DNA of 64,000 bases from positions 1,736,001 to 1,800,000 of the forward strand of contig NZ_UHCT01000001.1 in the NCBI RefSeq assembly GCF_900458435.1, given 5' to 3'. Position numbers and translations under genes: made by a program. Origin of the DNA: Staphylococcus carnosus (GTDB taxonomy: Bacteria; Bacillota; Bacilli; Staphylococcales; Staphylococcaceae). The notes beneath the pieces were generated by a model. That model was not told the origin of the DNA. It worked only from the letters and a program-made list of their open reading frames with translations, and made no database searches. This document shows positions 1 to 9,334 of this stretch, piece after piece. Position 1 is the first letter of the stretch. Each line of letters begins with the position of its first letter.

Positions 1-2214
1 TTTATCTGTTAAATGCTGCAATAATATTTGGTGCACATGGTTTGCTGCTTGCATGACTTCCTTCATATTCACATGCGAAATAGTGAAGTTGATTAAGAAG
101 TAATACGGCGGATATTTGCCGATTTGACGATATTTCATTTCTTTATGATAAAAGGACAGATAATCATTGAGTTGTACGTCTTGGATCGCATAGTGATCTG
201 GATTGTATGTCTGTATGATGACTTCCCCTTCTTTTTCATGGCGTCCTGCACGTCCAGATACTTGTGTCAGTAATTGGAAGGTACGTTCACTTGCTCTGAA
301 GTCAGGCAAGTTCAACATTGTATCGGCATTTAATACGCCGACTAAAGTAATATTTGGGAAGTCTAATCCTTTTGCTATCATCTGTGTGCCAAGTAGAATG
401 TCACCTTTTCCTTCGCCGAAGTCGTTCAATAATTTTTCATGCGCGCCTTTTCGCGATGTGGTATCAGCATCCATTCGAATGATTTTGGCCTCTTCAAATT
501 CGCGGTTTAGGAGCTCTTCTACTTTTTGGGTACCTGTGCCCATTTGGCGAATGTGCACACTTTCGCAGTTCGGACATTTGTTTGGCGGTGTTTCTTGGTA
601 TCCGCAATAGTGACATTTTAATTGATCGCTGGACTTGTGGTAGGTCAGTGATATGTCGCAGTTCGGACATTGCGGTACGTGGCCGCAGTCACGGCATAGT
701 ACAAATGATGAGTAGCCGCGCTGGTTTAAGAATAAGACAATTTGTTCATTGCGGGCGAGACGTTCTTCTATCGCTTCGCGCAATGAAGTGGAAAACATCG
801 AGCGGTTCCCGTTTGCTAATTCTTCACGCATGTCGACAATGTTGATTGCGGGAAGCGGTTGATTGTTCACACGCTCTGGCAAACTCAATAAATGATAAAC
901 ACCTTTTTCAGCACGTGCATACGTTTCTAAACTTGGCGTCGCACTTCCTAAAATCAAAGGACAATTGTGATATTCAGAACGCCATAAAGCAAAATCTTTT
1001 GCATGATAACGAGGATAATCCTCTTGTTTATACGTTGCTTCATGCTCCTCATCAATAATAATCATGCCTAAATTAGTGAACGGTGCAAAGACACTCGAAC
1101 GCGCACCTACACTTACTCGCGCACGTCCATCACGAATTTTTTGCCATTCATCATAACGTTCACCTTTTGACAAAGCAGAATGCAACACAGCTACTTCATC
1201 TCCAAAGCGTTTTTTAAATCGTAAGACCATTTGCGGTGTTAACGCGATTTCAGGCACTAACATCATCGCTTGCTTGTCTTGTTGGAGTACTGCTTCAATT
1301 GTTTGAAGATAAACCTCTGTCTTACCAGAACCAGTAACGCCGTGAAGTAGAAAAGTTTCTTGTTTTTCTTCGTCTATAACTTTTTTTATCGCATCATAGG
1401 CTTCTTGTTGGCCAGGCGTCAATTGACGTTTTTCTTCTTGTTCAAAAACACGGGATGCATATGGATCTCGTTCTACAATCGCATCATATTTTTCAACAAA
1501 TCCATTTTTTTCTAATGTTTTGACACTGGACGGTGATAAACCCACTTCATCAATTTCTTTTAATGGCACATCACGTTGTTGTTCATCCAACAAATAAGCA
1601 TATACATCATATTGTTTCGGATGTTTTTCTAACATGGCTAACACATCATCTGGATTGTGTTCAGATGAAATTCGAATTGCACGTTGCGTTTTCTTTCTCG
1701 TATTTTGAGAAAGTAACGTAATTTCACGAATTGCTTCATCTTTCATTAAAGGCACTAATCGATCTAAATCACCATTTTGTTGTGCTGCCTTATAAGCATA
1801 ATGACCTTCTCTATCAAATTTTTCCAGCAAATCATCTGGAATCAATTCATCTTCTGCAATTTCAAATGCTTTCGTATATTTTGCCTTGATTGCACTCGGC
1901 AACATTGCTTCTAATATAGAAATGCGTTTTGTCACATGATATTTTCCATACCATTCACTTAATTTCACCAATTCCGGTGTAAGTTCAGGTTTAATATCCT
2001 GAATCTCTTTGATTTCTTTTAATTTATTCAAATCCAGTTCAGGATCAGCTTCATCTACAATTTCCATTACATACCCTTGTATCGTTCTGGGTCCAAAAGG
2101 AACAATGACCCGCACGCCAACTTGGATAATGGGTGCGAGTCGTTCCGGTATCAAATAATCAAAGGTAAAGTCTACATTTTTTGCGGGTACATCAACGATA
2201 ACCTTTGCAATCAT
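1..2214 (-). CDS. priA: Primosomal replication restart helicase PriA, 3' end cut by window
   Basis: PriA reloads the replisome at stalled forks as a 3'-5' superfamily 2 DNA helicase. The minus-strand frame is open from ATG at 2214 to the window edge, giving 738 codons; the family is about 800 residues, so roughly the last 60 are missing. Visible in order are the N-terminal DNA-binding domain (starts MIAKVIVDVPAK), a Walker A motif GVTGSGKT, a DEEH box, the zinc-binding cysteine clusters (CRDCGHVPQCPNC and CHYCG...CPNC) and a late helicase motif around QVSGRAGR. The start lies directly beside the coaBC stop codon (2215-2217), so the two genes are translationally adjacent and probably co-transcribed, as in other Firmicutes. 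Confidence 0.96.
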   Translation of the reverse strand, partial: MIAKVIVDVPAKNVDFTFDYLIPERLAPIIQVGVRVIVPFGPRTIQGYVMEIVDEADPELDLNKLKEIKEIQDIKPELTPELVKLSEWYGKYHVTKRISILEAMLPSAIKAKYTKAFEIAEDELIPDDLLEKFDREGHYAYKAAQQNGDLDRLVPLMKDEAIREITLLSQNTRKKTQRAIRISSEHNPDDVLAMLEKHPKQYDVYAYLLDEQQRDVPLKEIDEVGLSPSSVKTLEKNGFVEKYDAIVERDPYASRVFEQEEKRQLTPGQQEAYDAIKKVIDEEKQETFLLHGVTGSGKTEVYLQTIEAVLQQDKQAMMLVPEIALTPQMVLRFKKRFGDEVAVLHSALSKGERYDEWQKIRDGRARVSVGARSSVFAPFTNLGMIIIDEEHEATYKQEDYPRYHAKDFALWRSEYHNCPLILGSATPSLETYARAEKGVYHLLSLPERVNNQPLPAINIVDMREELANGNRSMFSTSLREAIEERLARNEQIVLFLNQRGYSSFVLCRDCGHVPQCPNCDISLTYHKSSDQLKCHYCGYQETPPNKCPNCESVHIRQMGTGTQKVEELLNREFEEAKIIRMDADTTSRKGAHEKLLNDFGEGKGDILLGTQMIAKGLDFPNITLVGVLNADTMLNLPDFRASERTFQLLTQVSGRAGRHEKEGEVIIQTYNPDHYAIQDVQLNDYLSFYHKEMKYRQIGKYPPYYFLINFTISHVNMKEVMQAANHVHQILLQHLTDK

Positions 2215-3426
2215 TTATTTCCACCTACGTTCTAATTCATCTAAAATTCGTTCAGCTAACTGCTGCTTTTTGCCTTTCTCAATACTAACTGCTTCATCAT
2301 CTTTGAAAAAGAGAGTAACTTCATTGTCATCAGAATTAAATCCGATTGACGTATCACCGACATTATTTGCAATAATCACATCTGCATTTTTACGGTCTAA
2401 TTTATCTTTTGCATATTTTTCGACATCTTGTGTCTCAGCCGCAAAACCAATGAGCTTTTGATGCGCTTTATGATCACCTAAATATTTTAAAATATCTTGA
2501 GTTCTCGTAAAAGTAATCGATAAATCTCCGTTTTGCTTTTTCATTTTATGTTCTAATTGTTCAGATGTCTTATAATCAGAAACTGCTGCTGATTTAAATA
2601 CCATATCTTGTGCTTCATAACGTTCTGTCACTGCATTAAACATATCTTCAGCACTTGTTACTGGTACAAATTCTACATTTTCTGGCGGTGTCAGATAAGT
2701 CGGTCCGCTAACAAGTGTGACATTCGCTCCTCTTTTTTGTAGGGCATCTGCAATAGCATATCCCATTTTTCCAGAAGCACGATTAGAAACATAACGTACC
2801 GGATCAATAACTTCTACAGTTGGACCTGCAGTTACCAAAATATTTTTATCTTGATACCACTGGCTTTGTGTCGATTGATCTAAATCCTTAACTTCATTCA
2901 TTTCTCGTTCCACAAATGCCATGATATCTAAAGGTTCCATCATTCGACCCTTTGCAACATAACCGCATGCTAAGAAACCTTCCCCCGGTTCAGCAAAACG
3001 ATAGCCATCTTGAGCTAATACTTTCATATTATGTTGGACACGCGGGTTTTCATACATATGCACATTCATTGCCGGTGCAGCAAATTTAGGTGCTGTTGTT
3101 GCTAATAACGTTGAAGTTATCATATCATCTGCAATACCATTGGCTAGTTTACCTAAAATATTTGCAGTTGCTGGTACAATAATCACAGCATCTGCCCAAT
3201 CACCTAAAGCAATATGTTGAATTTCAGCAGGATTTTCTTCCACAAATGTACTTGTATATACCGGGTTTCTGCTTATCGCTTGAAAAGCAAGCGGCGTTAC
3301 AAATTCTTGAGCATGTTCAGTCAACATGACACGCACTTCATAGCCGCTCTGTGTTAATTTACTTGTTAAGTCGATGGCTTTATAGGCTGCAATGCCTCCT
3401 GATACTGCCAATAATATATTTTTCAT
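2215..3426 (-). CDS. coaBC: Bifunctional phosphopantothenoylcysteine decarboxylase / phosphopantothenate-cysteine ligase CoaBC
   Basis: CoaBC carries out two successive cytosolic steps of coenzyme A synthesis: it joins 4'-phosphopantothenate to cysteine and then decarboxylates the product. The 403-residue protein has the expected two halves. The N-terminal flavoprotein domain (about 1-180) begins LLAVSGGIAAYKA and holds PAMNVHMYENP, which contains the conserved PXMNXXMW-like segment. The C-terminal ligase domain holds TAGPTVEVIDPVRYVSN-type and SGKMGYAIA motifs. A GGAGG ribosome binding site precedes the ATG at 3426. It is followed without a gap by priA. Unlike the usual rpoZ-coaBC order, a thioredoxin-like gene on the opposite strand lies between rpoZ and coaBC here, so coaBC must have its own promoter. 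Confidence 0.96.
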   Translation of the reverse strand: MKNILLAVSGGIAAYKAIDLTSKLTQSGYEVRVMLTEHAQEFVTPLAFQAISRNPVYTSTFVEENPAEIQHIALGDWADAVIIVPATANILGKLANGIADDMITSTLLATTAPKFAAPAMNVHMYENPRVQHNMKVLAQDGYRFAEPGEGFLACGYVAKGRMMEPLDIMAFVEREMNEVKDLDQSTQSQWYQDKNILVTAGPTVEVIDPVRYVSNRASGKMGYAIADALQKRGANVTLVSGPTYLTPPENVEFVPVTSAEDMFNAVTERYEAQDMVFKSAAVSDYKTSEQLEHKMKKQNGDLSITFTRTQDILKYLGDHKAHQKLIGFAAETQDVEKYAKDKLDRKNADVIIANNVGDTSIGFNSDDNEVTLFFKDDEAVSIEKGKKQQLAERILDELERRWK

Positions 3427-3477
3427 AGATTTTTTCCTCCATGATTGATTTCTATCTATGTATCACGTACTTACAAT

Positions 3478-3522
3478 AAAAAATGAGGCCATGGATACCC
3501 AAATCACATGTCTCATTTTTAT
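3478..3522 (-). terminator. Hairpin with U-run in the coaBC upstream region
   Basis: AAAAATGAG and CTCATTTTT arms flank a loop of about 25 nt and lie roughly 50-95 bp upstream of the coaBC start. No gene ends here on either strand, so it may terminate read-through transcription or act as a leader hairpin. The long loop keeps confidence low. Confidence 0.4.
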
Positions 3523-3646
3523 GTTCATACATTATTTTAACACTGTATTCGTAAAAAGTCCTTTGCTTTGCAAGTCACTTTTATTGTATTTTTCTTCTTG
3601 ATTCAGTAATCTAACTTCAGACTAAAAAACGAAAGGAGTTCTTCAA

Positions 3647-3961
3647 TTGAAAACCATTACTACATTTGACGATTTGGAAAATGAAATCAACACTAATGAG
3701 AAATTACTTTTATTTGTCATGTCTGATGGATGTACAGTTTGCCATGCGGATCAACCACGAGTTCAATCATTAGTTGAAGATATTGATTTACCTGCTGTAC
3801 AAATTACTGTTAACCAGATGCCTGAAGCAGCTGGACAACTTTCACTCTTCACTTCACCAGTTGTGATTTTATTTAACCAAGGTAAAGAATTTCATCGTCA
3901 AGCACGCATCATTGATTTTGAAAAACTGAATCGTTCTATGGAACAACTTAAAATGCTATAA
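3647..3961 (+). CDS. Thioredoxin-like protein with CTVC motif
   Basis: A 104-residue single-domain protein with a thioredoxin-fold pattern. A beta-strand LLLFVMSDGCTVCHADQP carries a CxxC redox pair (C-T-V-C), and a later SPVVILFNQGKEF segment contains the cis-proline position (TSPVV). It resembles YtpP-type small thioredoxin-like proteins rather than TrxA, which is encoded separately at 62402. The likely start is TTG at 3647, because GAAAGGAG at 3631-3638 sits 8 nt upstream. The gene runs opposite to its neighbours and lies between rpoZ and coaBC. It is closed by a strong terminator shared with rpoZ. A role in thiol reduction, perhaps with bacillithiol given bshC in the window, is inference only. 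Confidence 0.8.
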   Translation: MKTITTFDDLENEINTNEKLLLFVMSDGCTVCHADQPRVQSLVEDIDLPAVQITVNQMPEAAGQLSLFTSPVVILFNQGKEFHRQARIIDFEKLNRSMEQLKML

Positions 3962-4001
3962 AAATACCGTAAAAGTCAATGCCAACTTTTACGGTATTTT
4001 T
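3961..4001. terminator. Bidirectional terminator between the thioredoxin-like gene and rpoZ
   Basis: A 15-bp perfect stem (AAAATACCGTAAAAG at 3961-3975 and its complement at 3986-4000) has U-runs available on both strands. It ends the convergent thioredoxin-like and rpoZ transcripts. Confidence 0.9.
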
Positions 4002-4007
4002 ATATAA

Positions 4008-4237
4008 TCAGTCTTTTGTTTCAAATTCGCTTTCATTCAATTCTGGTTCAATCGGAGTGATTTTACCAGCAGCAATTTCTTCTAAAGCTTTACCAACAGT
4101 TTTTACTGAGTGATAGTGTTCTAAAAGTGCTGTTTCAGGTTTATCATATAATTCACGTGCGCGTTTGGCTGCCACTGTAGCGATTAAATATTTTGAACTT
4201 ACTTTTGAAGTGAGTTGGTTTAGCGGTGGGTATAACA

Positions 4238-4238
<1 letters not shown>
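4008..4238 (-). CDS. rpoZ: DNA-directed RNA polymerase omega subunit
   Basis: A 76-residue protein matching the omega subunit, which helps assembly and stability of core RNA polymerase. The start MLYPPLNQLTSKVSSKYLI and the segment VAAKRARELYD (the conserved helix of omega that contacts beta') are typical for Firmicutes. Its ATG overlaps the gmk stop codon by one base, so gmk and rpoZ form a coupled two-gene unit. It ends at the bidirectional hairpin at 3961-4001, which separates it from coaBC. Confidence 0.95.
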
Positions 4239-4864
<626 letters not shown>

Positions 4865-5041
4865 TTACGACCTCTCTAAGCTATTGTTGTATTATATAAT
4901 GATACCATATCTATTATAAAATTGTATAGATGCCATATGCAAAATTCTATACAAGCCCTACACGTGTCAACTCTATCATTGCATGATACAATAATAAGAA
5001 CGTATTAAGTACAACGAAACTACTAAAGGTGGCTGATGACA

Positions 5042-6754
5042 ATGGCTTATGATGGCCTTTTTACTAGAAAGATGGTCGAAGAACTTCAGTTTCTCAAAGA
5101 TGGACGCATTCATAAAATCAATCAGCCTGATAATGATACCATTATTATGGTTGTGCGTCAGAACCGAAAAAACCATCAATTATTACTCTCAATACATCCA
5201 AACTTTTCACGTATGCACATTACTGAAAAGAAATATAATAACCCTTTCGATCCACCTATGTTTACGCGCGTATTCCGTAAACATTTAGATGGTGGTATTA
5301 TTCAAGATATTCGCCAAATCGGTAACGACAGACATATTGAAATCGACATTCAAAGTACAGATGAACTTGGAGATAAAATATATCGTACTGTCATTTTAGA
5401 AATTATGGGTAAACACAGTAACTTAATCCTTGTTGACGATAACCGTAAAATTATTGAAGGATTTAAACATCTGACACCAAATACTAATCAATACCGTACT
5501 GTAATGCCGGGCTTTCAATATGAAGCTCCGCCAACACAAAATAAATTGAATCCTTACGAAGTATCAGGTCAAGAAGTACTGAAGTATATCGATTTTAACC
5601 AAGGAAATATTGCCCGTCAGTTACTTCAGAATTTTGAAGGTTTCAGTCCGCTTATTACCAAAGAAATTACAGAACGTCGTCAGTTTATGACTTCTGATAC
5701 ATTGCCTGCTGCTTATGATGAAGTGATGGCTGAAACAAAATTAGAACCTGTACCTATTTTCCACAAAAACCATGAAACTGGAAAAGAAGATTTTTATTTC
5801 ATGCGTTTAAAACAATTCTATGACGATAGTGTGATTTATAGTTCATTAGATGAATTGCTGGATCGTTTCTATGATGCACGTGGTGAACGCGAACGAGTGA
5901 AACAACGTGCCAATGATTTAGTAAAATTCGTACAGCAACAGTTACAGAAAAACCGTAATAAACTTACAAAATTACATGCAGAGTATGAAGGAACACAATC
6001 AAAAGAAACACAACAACTATATGGCGAATTAATCACTGCAAATATATATCGTATTCAACAAGGCGACAAATCTTTAACAACTCAAAATTACTATACAGGT
6101 GAAGATGTAACTATTCCGTTAGACCCGACTAAGTCTCCTTCAGTTAATGCACAGTATTACTACAAACAATACAATCGCTTAAAAACACGTGAACATGAAT
6201 TAGAACGTCAAATTCAGTTAACTGAAGAAAATATCACTTACTTTGAATCAATAGAACAACAACTGGCACATATTACTGTAGAAGACATAGATGAAATTCG
6301 TGAAGAATTAGCGGAACAAGGATTTATGAAACAACGTAATAACCGTAAGAAAAAGAAACAACCGCAAATTCAACTGCAAACGTATCTCTCTACTGATGGA
6401 GATTTAATTTATGTAGGTAAAAATAATAAACAAAATGATTATTTAACCAATAAAAAAGCAAGAAAAGGTTACTTGTGGTTCCATACAAAAGACATTCCAG
6501 GATCACATGTAGTTATTTTTGCGGATGATCCGAGTGAGTCAACAATAGAAGAAGCTGCAATGTTATCAGCTTACTTTTCTAAAGCAGGCAGTTCTGCACA
6601 AGTTCCAGTAGATTTCACAGAAATCCGCAACGTTCACAAGCCTTCAGGAGCAAAACCTGGTTTTGTTACTTATGATAATCAGAAGACATTATATGCCACA
6701 CCTGATTACGATAAAATCCAAGAAATGAAAAACAACGCAGTCAATGTAAAATAA
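5042..6754 (+). CDS. rqcH: RqcH / NFACT family ribosome quality control factor (Fbp54-like)
   Basis: A 570-residue NFACT protein. In bacteria RqcH binds obstructed 50S subunits and recruits tRNA-Ala to add C-terminal alanine tails; older annotations call it a fibronectin-binding protein. The N-terminal NFACT-N domain starts MAYDGLFTRKMVEEL and includes the conserved LEIMGKHSNLILVD. Two coiled-coil helices occupy about residues 275-430 (the QQQLQKNRNKLTKL region). The NFACT-R domain with WFHTKDIPGSHVVI lies near residue 480. ATG at 5042 is preferred over the in-frame ATG at 5036, because the AAAGGTGG ribosome binding site at 5025-5032 is too close to 5036 and well spaced for 5042. Confidence 0.93.
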   Translation: MAYDGLFTRKMVEELQFLKDGRIHKINQPDNDTIIMVVRQNRKNHQLLLSIHPNFSRMHITEKKYNNPFDPPMFTRVFRKHLDGGIIQDIRQIGNDRHIEIDIQSTDELGDKIYRTVILEIMGKHSNLILVDDNRKIIEGFKHLTPNTNQYRTVMPGFQYEAPPTQNKLNPYEVSGQEVLKYIDFNQGNIARQLLQNFEGFSPLITKEITERRQFMTSDTLPAAYDEVMAETKLEPVPIFHKNHETGKEDFYFMRLKQFYDDSVIYSSLDELLDRFYDARGERERVKQRANDLVKFVQQQLQKNRNKLTKLHAEYEGTQSKETQQLYGELITANIYRIQQGDKSLTTQNYYTGEDVTIPLDPTKSPSVNAQYYYKQYNRLKTREHELERQIQLTEENITYFESIEQQLAHITVEDIDEIREELAEQGFMKQRNNRKKKKQPQIQLQTYLSTDGDLIYVGKNNKQNDYLTNKKARKGYLWFHTKDIPGSHVVIFADDPSESTIEEAAMLSAYFSKAGSSAQVPVDFTEIRNVHKPSGAKPGFVTYDNQKTLYATPDYDKIQEMKNNAVNVK

Positions 6755-6760
6755 CTTGAA

Positions 6761-6806
6761 TAAAAGCAGTAGAACGAAATTACAATTTCTGTTCTACTGC
6801 TTTTAT
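6761..6806. terminator. Bidirectional terminator after rqcH
   Basis: A perfect 15-bp stem (TAAAAGCAGTAGAAC at 6761-6775 and its complement at 6791-6805) with flanking T/A-rich tracts. It separates the converging rqcH and the CpsB-like phosphatase gene. Confidence 0.9.
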
Positions 6807-6832
6807 TTCATATAATTATGAAGTTGTTTGCT

Positions 6833-7612
6833 TCAATTATTAAAAAAACGAAACTTTCTAAAACTACCATTTTTTCCAGGAAGCAGAGGTGTTTTACGCT
6901 TTATTGTTTGATTATGAATAATTGCTTCAGCATTTTGTATTAACTCGGACAATTGAGGTTGTAGTTTGATTAACCTTTTTTCCTCAAACAATGATTGCAT
7001 TATGAATGGTCTGTACTCTATGTGATGTGCATCTGAAGCAATAAAATGAACAAGATTGCATTCCATCATTTCAATAGATGCTTTTTGCAATCCCCTTCCA
7101 AAATACCCTTCAATTGAAGATGAAGTAAGTTGACTAAGTGCACCTGAACTCACTAATTCATATAACAGATTCATATCTTGCATTATCGCTTGATTTCGTT
7201 CAGGATGTGCAATTATCGGCACATAACCCATTTCTTGTAATTCAGAAAATATTGACTGTGTATAATTTGGAATCTCATTCGGTGGAAATTCGATTAAAAG
7301 ATAACGTGAGTGATTCAAGCCTTTAATATTTCCATTATGAATATGTTCAATCAGATCCTCGCTTATTCTGACTTCTTGCCCAGGAAAAATTTTTATTTTT
7401 GTATGTTGGATTTCTTTTAGGTTACATAATTCTTTTATTTTCAACTTAATCTTTTCAAAAGAATTAGGATAATGAGATGTAAAATGAGGTGTTGCGATAA
7501 TACCAGTGATACCTTCATCTATTGCTTGTTGAATAAGTTGTACTGCTTCTTTGCTGTTTTGTGCGCCATCATCGACATTAATAAGAATATGGCTATGCAT
7601 ATCAATCATCAT
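6833..7612 (-). CDS. CpsB/YwqE-type PHP-family tyrosine phosphatase, stand-alone
   Basis: A 259-residue protein of the polymerase-and-histidinol-phosphatase fold used by CpsB/CapC/YwqE protein-tyrosine phosphatases. These are metal-dependent enzymes that dephosphorylate tyrosine kinases of capsule export. Metal-ligand motifs seen are DMHSHIL near the N-terminus, ATPHFTSHYPN near residue 40, PIIAHPERN around residue 135 and SDAHH near residue 193. In capsule loci the gene lies beside its kinase and modulator; here neither is present and it stands alone between terminators. Start is uncertain by one codon: ATG at 7612 or 7609, both reached by the GGAGGTG site. Its substrate cannot be read from this window. 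Confidence 0.85.
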   Translation of the reverse strand: MMIDMHSHILINVDDGAQNSKEAVQLIQQAIDEGITGIIATPHFTSHYPNSFEKIKLKIKELCNLKEIQHTKIKIFPGQEVRISEDLIEHIHNGNIKGLNHSRYLLIEFPPNEIPNYTQSIFSELQEMGYVPIIAHPERNQAIMQDMNLLYELVSSGALSQLTSSSIEGYFGRGLQKASIEMMECNLVHFIASDAHHIEYRPFIMQSLFEEKRLIKLQPQLSELIQNAEAIIHNQTIKRKTPLLPGKNGSFRKFRFFNN

Positions 7613-7678
7613 GACTCACCTCCACCAATAATATTGTATATCATTATATAATTATACAATATTATTATAATGAACGGC

Positions 7679-7732
7679 ATAAAAAAACGCTCTTCCCAAA
7701 GTGATTACGAAGTATCCACTGGAAAGAGCTTT
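7679..7732 (-). terminator. Terminator after the VOC protein gene
   Basis: Minus-strand AGCTCTTTCC pairs imperfectly with GGGAAGAGC across a loop and is followed by a run of seven T. It lies just downstream of the VOC gene at 7761-8162 and upstream of the phosphatase gene. Confidence 0.8.
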
Positions 7733-7760
7733 CATTTCAAAAATTTAATTATTTTAAATA

Positions 7761-8162
7761 TTAATCCATTAATGCAAGTTGGAAGTTAACACCAAAACGA
7801 TCTTGTACCCATGCAAACTCACGGTAAGGTCCTAATTCAGATTTAGCCATTAAAATAGCGCCGCCTTTTTTCAAACCGCTGTATAGACGTTCCATTTCCA
7901 TTGCATTATCTACAGTTACAAATAATGAAATAGATGGGTTCATAGGAATTTCAGTTCCATTTGTGTTATCAATTGCCATTAAAATTTGATCTTTCAAACG
8001 AAAGATTGCATGTTGTACAGCACCAGCTTCACCGCTGCCGAATTCATCATATTTCACCATAGAAATAATCTCACTATCTTCAAATAGTGATGTATATAAT
8101 TCAATTGCTTCTTCTGCTTGATTATCAAACATTAAAAATGTAGTAACTTTTGGAATTTGCAC
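7761..8162 (-). CDS. PhnB-like VOC superfamily protein
   Basis: A 133-residue vicinal-oxygen-chelate fold protein of the PhnB/3-demethylubiquinone methyltransferase-like type. The start MQIPKVTTFLMFDNQAEEAIELYTSLF is the characteristic opening strand and helix of this family, and WVQDRFGVNFQLAL is the typical closing strand. Members bind small molecules or metals, but substrates are mostly unknown, so no reaction is assigned. It is monocistronic, closed by the hairpin at 7679-7732. Related VOC proteins occur at 51928, 52491 and (broken) 23095. These are different subfamilies and need not be recent duplicates. Confidence 0.85.
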   Translation of the reverse strand: MQIPKVTTFLMFDNQAEEAIELYTSLFEDSEIISMVKYDEFGSGEAGAVQHAIFRLKDQILMAIDNTNGTEIPMNPSISLFVTVDNAMEMERLYSGLKKGGAILMAKSELGPYREFAWVQDRFGVNFQLALMD

Positions 8163-8245
8163 AATACCCCTCCTACTTTTTGCATACCGAAACCCTTTTC
8201 AGTATATGTATTCCACTATTCATAGTATAATACGTTTGTTAAAAA

Positions 8246-8274
8246 TTGATAAGTAAAAGCCGATTCGAGATAAT
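8246..8274 (+). promoter_or_regulatory. Promoter of the 27-codon membrane peptide
   Basis: TTGATA at 8246-8251 and GATAAT at 8269-8274 are separated by 17 bp. Transcription would begin near 8281, leaving only a very short leader before the GTG at 8296. Confidence 0.6.
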
Positions 8275-8295
8275 ATAAATGGAGGATGATTTTTC

Positions 8296-8379
8296 GTGTC
8301 TTATTTAATTTGGCCTATTATAGTTATGGTATTAATTGTTTTACTCGGCTACCTCTTTGTTAGATGGTATCTTAGATAA
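8296..8379 (+). CDS. Small hydrophobic membrane peptide (27 aa)
   Basis: A short ORF of 27 codons starting with GTG at 8296 (begins MSYLIWPIIVMVLIVLLGYL, ends in RWYLR). GGAGG at 8281-8285 lies 10 nt upstream. A sigma-A-like promoter lies just before it, and a U-tailed hairpin at 8388-8434 follows, so a complete transcription unit of about 150 nt can be drawn. The peptide is one transmembrane helix with a positively charged C-terminus, suggesting C-terminus inside by the positive-inside rule. I do not recognise the family. Small membrane regulators and type I toxins look like this, but no antisense partner is evident. Function unknown. Confidence 0.65.
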   Translation: MSYLIWPIIVMVLIVLLGYLFVRWYLR

Positions 8380-8387
8380 CAGATATT

Positions 8388-8434
8388 GACGCTTGTGTTT
8401 CTTTTTGAAGCATTGGCGTCTCTTTTTTTCAGAG
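8388..8434 (+). terminator. Terminator of the small membrane peptide unit
   Basis: GACGC and GCGTC outer arms with an additional imperfect inner stem around a TTTTT loop, followed by CTTTTTTT on the plus strand. Confidence 0.8.
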
Positions 8435-8442
8435 AAACAAAA

Positions 8443-8493
8443 CAGCCCGCTATAAACCGCCGATTCGTATAACCAGTAGTTTATTACGGACTG
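8443..8493 (-). terminator. Terminator of the small protein gene at 8508
   Basis: Arms at 8443-8457 and 8479-8493 pair in 14 of 15 positions (including G-U). On the minus strand the stem is followed by TTTTGTTT. Confidence 0.75.
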
Positions 8494-8507
8494 CATTGCC
8501 TCAATTT

Positions 8508-8699
8508 TTAAATATAACCTTTATCTTTAATATCTGATTTTGCTTTTTTGAATATATTTTTATTTTGTTCATTTGATAACCAATGATTTTCTGCATTTTC
8601 TTGGTTGTCATCTTGACTGCGATAATCCTCATTTGCTGATAAGAATTTGTTTAAATGCGCAAATGGATTTTGTGCTGTCTGAGCATTTGTATTGGACAT
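8508..8699 (-). CDS. Conserved small hypothetical protein (63 aa)
   Basis: A 63-residue hydrophilic protein, beginning MSNTNAQTAQNPFAHLNKFL and ending in a lysine-rich IKDKGYI. It is rich in Asn, Gln and Asp and has no membrane segment or signal. ATG at 8699 is chosen over the in-frame upstream ATG at 8705 because GGAGGGG at 8706-8712 directly abuts 8705 but is 6 nt from 8699. It lies just downstream of pyrE on the same strand and ends at its own terminator, so it may be transcribed with the pyr cluster. I do not recognise a function. Confidence 0.7.
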   Translation of the reverse strand: MSNTNAQTAQNPFAHLNKFLSANEDYRSQDDNQENAENHWLSNEQNKNIFKKAKSDIKDKGYI

Positions 8700-8721
8700 G
8701 GTCATCCCCTCCAAGTACATC

Positions 8722-9333
8722 TTATGCTAAATTATCGCGCCATTCAACTAAAGACTTAATATCTTCAGTAGAAATTTTCCCTTCGTCTTCAGCCACATCA
8801 ATCAATTCATTATAATTACTTAAAGTGTATAGAGGAAGGTCTGCTTCTTTGAACATTGTATCTGCTTTAGCTAATCCATAAGTGAAGATGGCAACAACGC
8901 CTAACACATCTGCACCTGCTTCTTTTAATGCTTCAGCAGCTACTAATGATGAACCGCCTGTTGAAATTAAATCTTCAACTACAACTACTTTTTTGCCTTT
9001 GCTTGGTGCACCTTCGATTTGATTTTGTTTACCATGACTTTTACTTTTAGAACGCACATAACTCATCGGCATTTCTAATTTCTCAGAAATAAAAGCCGCA
9101 TGCGGAATGCCCGCTGTCGCTGTTCCAGATACAACTTCAGCCTCTGGGAAATGTGTTTGAATCAAATCAATCAAGCCATCTCTAATTTCATTGCGTACTG
9201 CTGGATAGCCTAAAGTCACTCTGTTATCGCAATAAATAGGTGATTTGATACCAGAACTCCATGTGAATAAATCATTGGGTGAAAGTGCTACTGCTCCGAT
9301 ATTTAATAATGATTGTGCAATTTTTTTTGACAT
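8722..9333 (-). CDS. pyrE: Orotate phosphoribosyltransferase
   Basis: PyrE transfers ribose-5-phosphate from PRPP to orotate, giving OMP, the fifth step of UMP synthesis. The 203-residue protein has the type I PRTase PRPP loop [14 protein letters not shown] near residue 117 and the flexible-loop region [12 protein letters not shown]. The start [19 protein letters not shown] is typical for Gram-positive PyrE. Last gene of the pyr cluster, one base after pyrF, hence co-translated. Confidence 0.97.
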   Translation of the reverse strand: MSKKIAQSLLNIGAVALSPNDLFTWSSGIKSPIYCDNRVTLGYPAVRNEIRDGLIDLIQTHFPEAEVVSGTATAGIPHAAFISEKLEMPMSYVRSKSKSHGKQNQIEGAPSKGKKVVVVEDLISTGGSSLVAAEALKEAGADVLGVVAIFTYGLAKADTMFKEADLPLYTLSNYNELIDVAEDEGKISTEDIKSLVEWRDNLA

Positions 9334-9334
9334 A

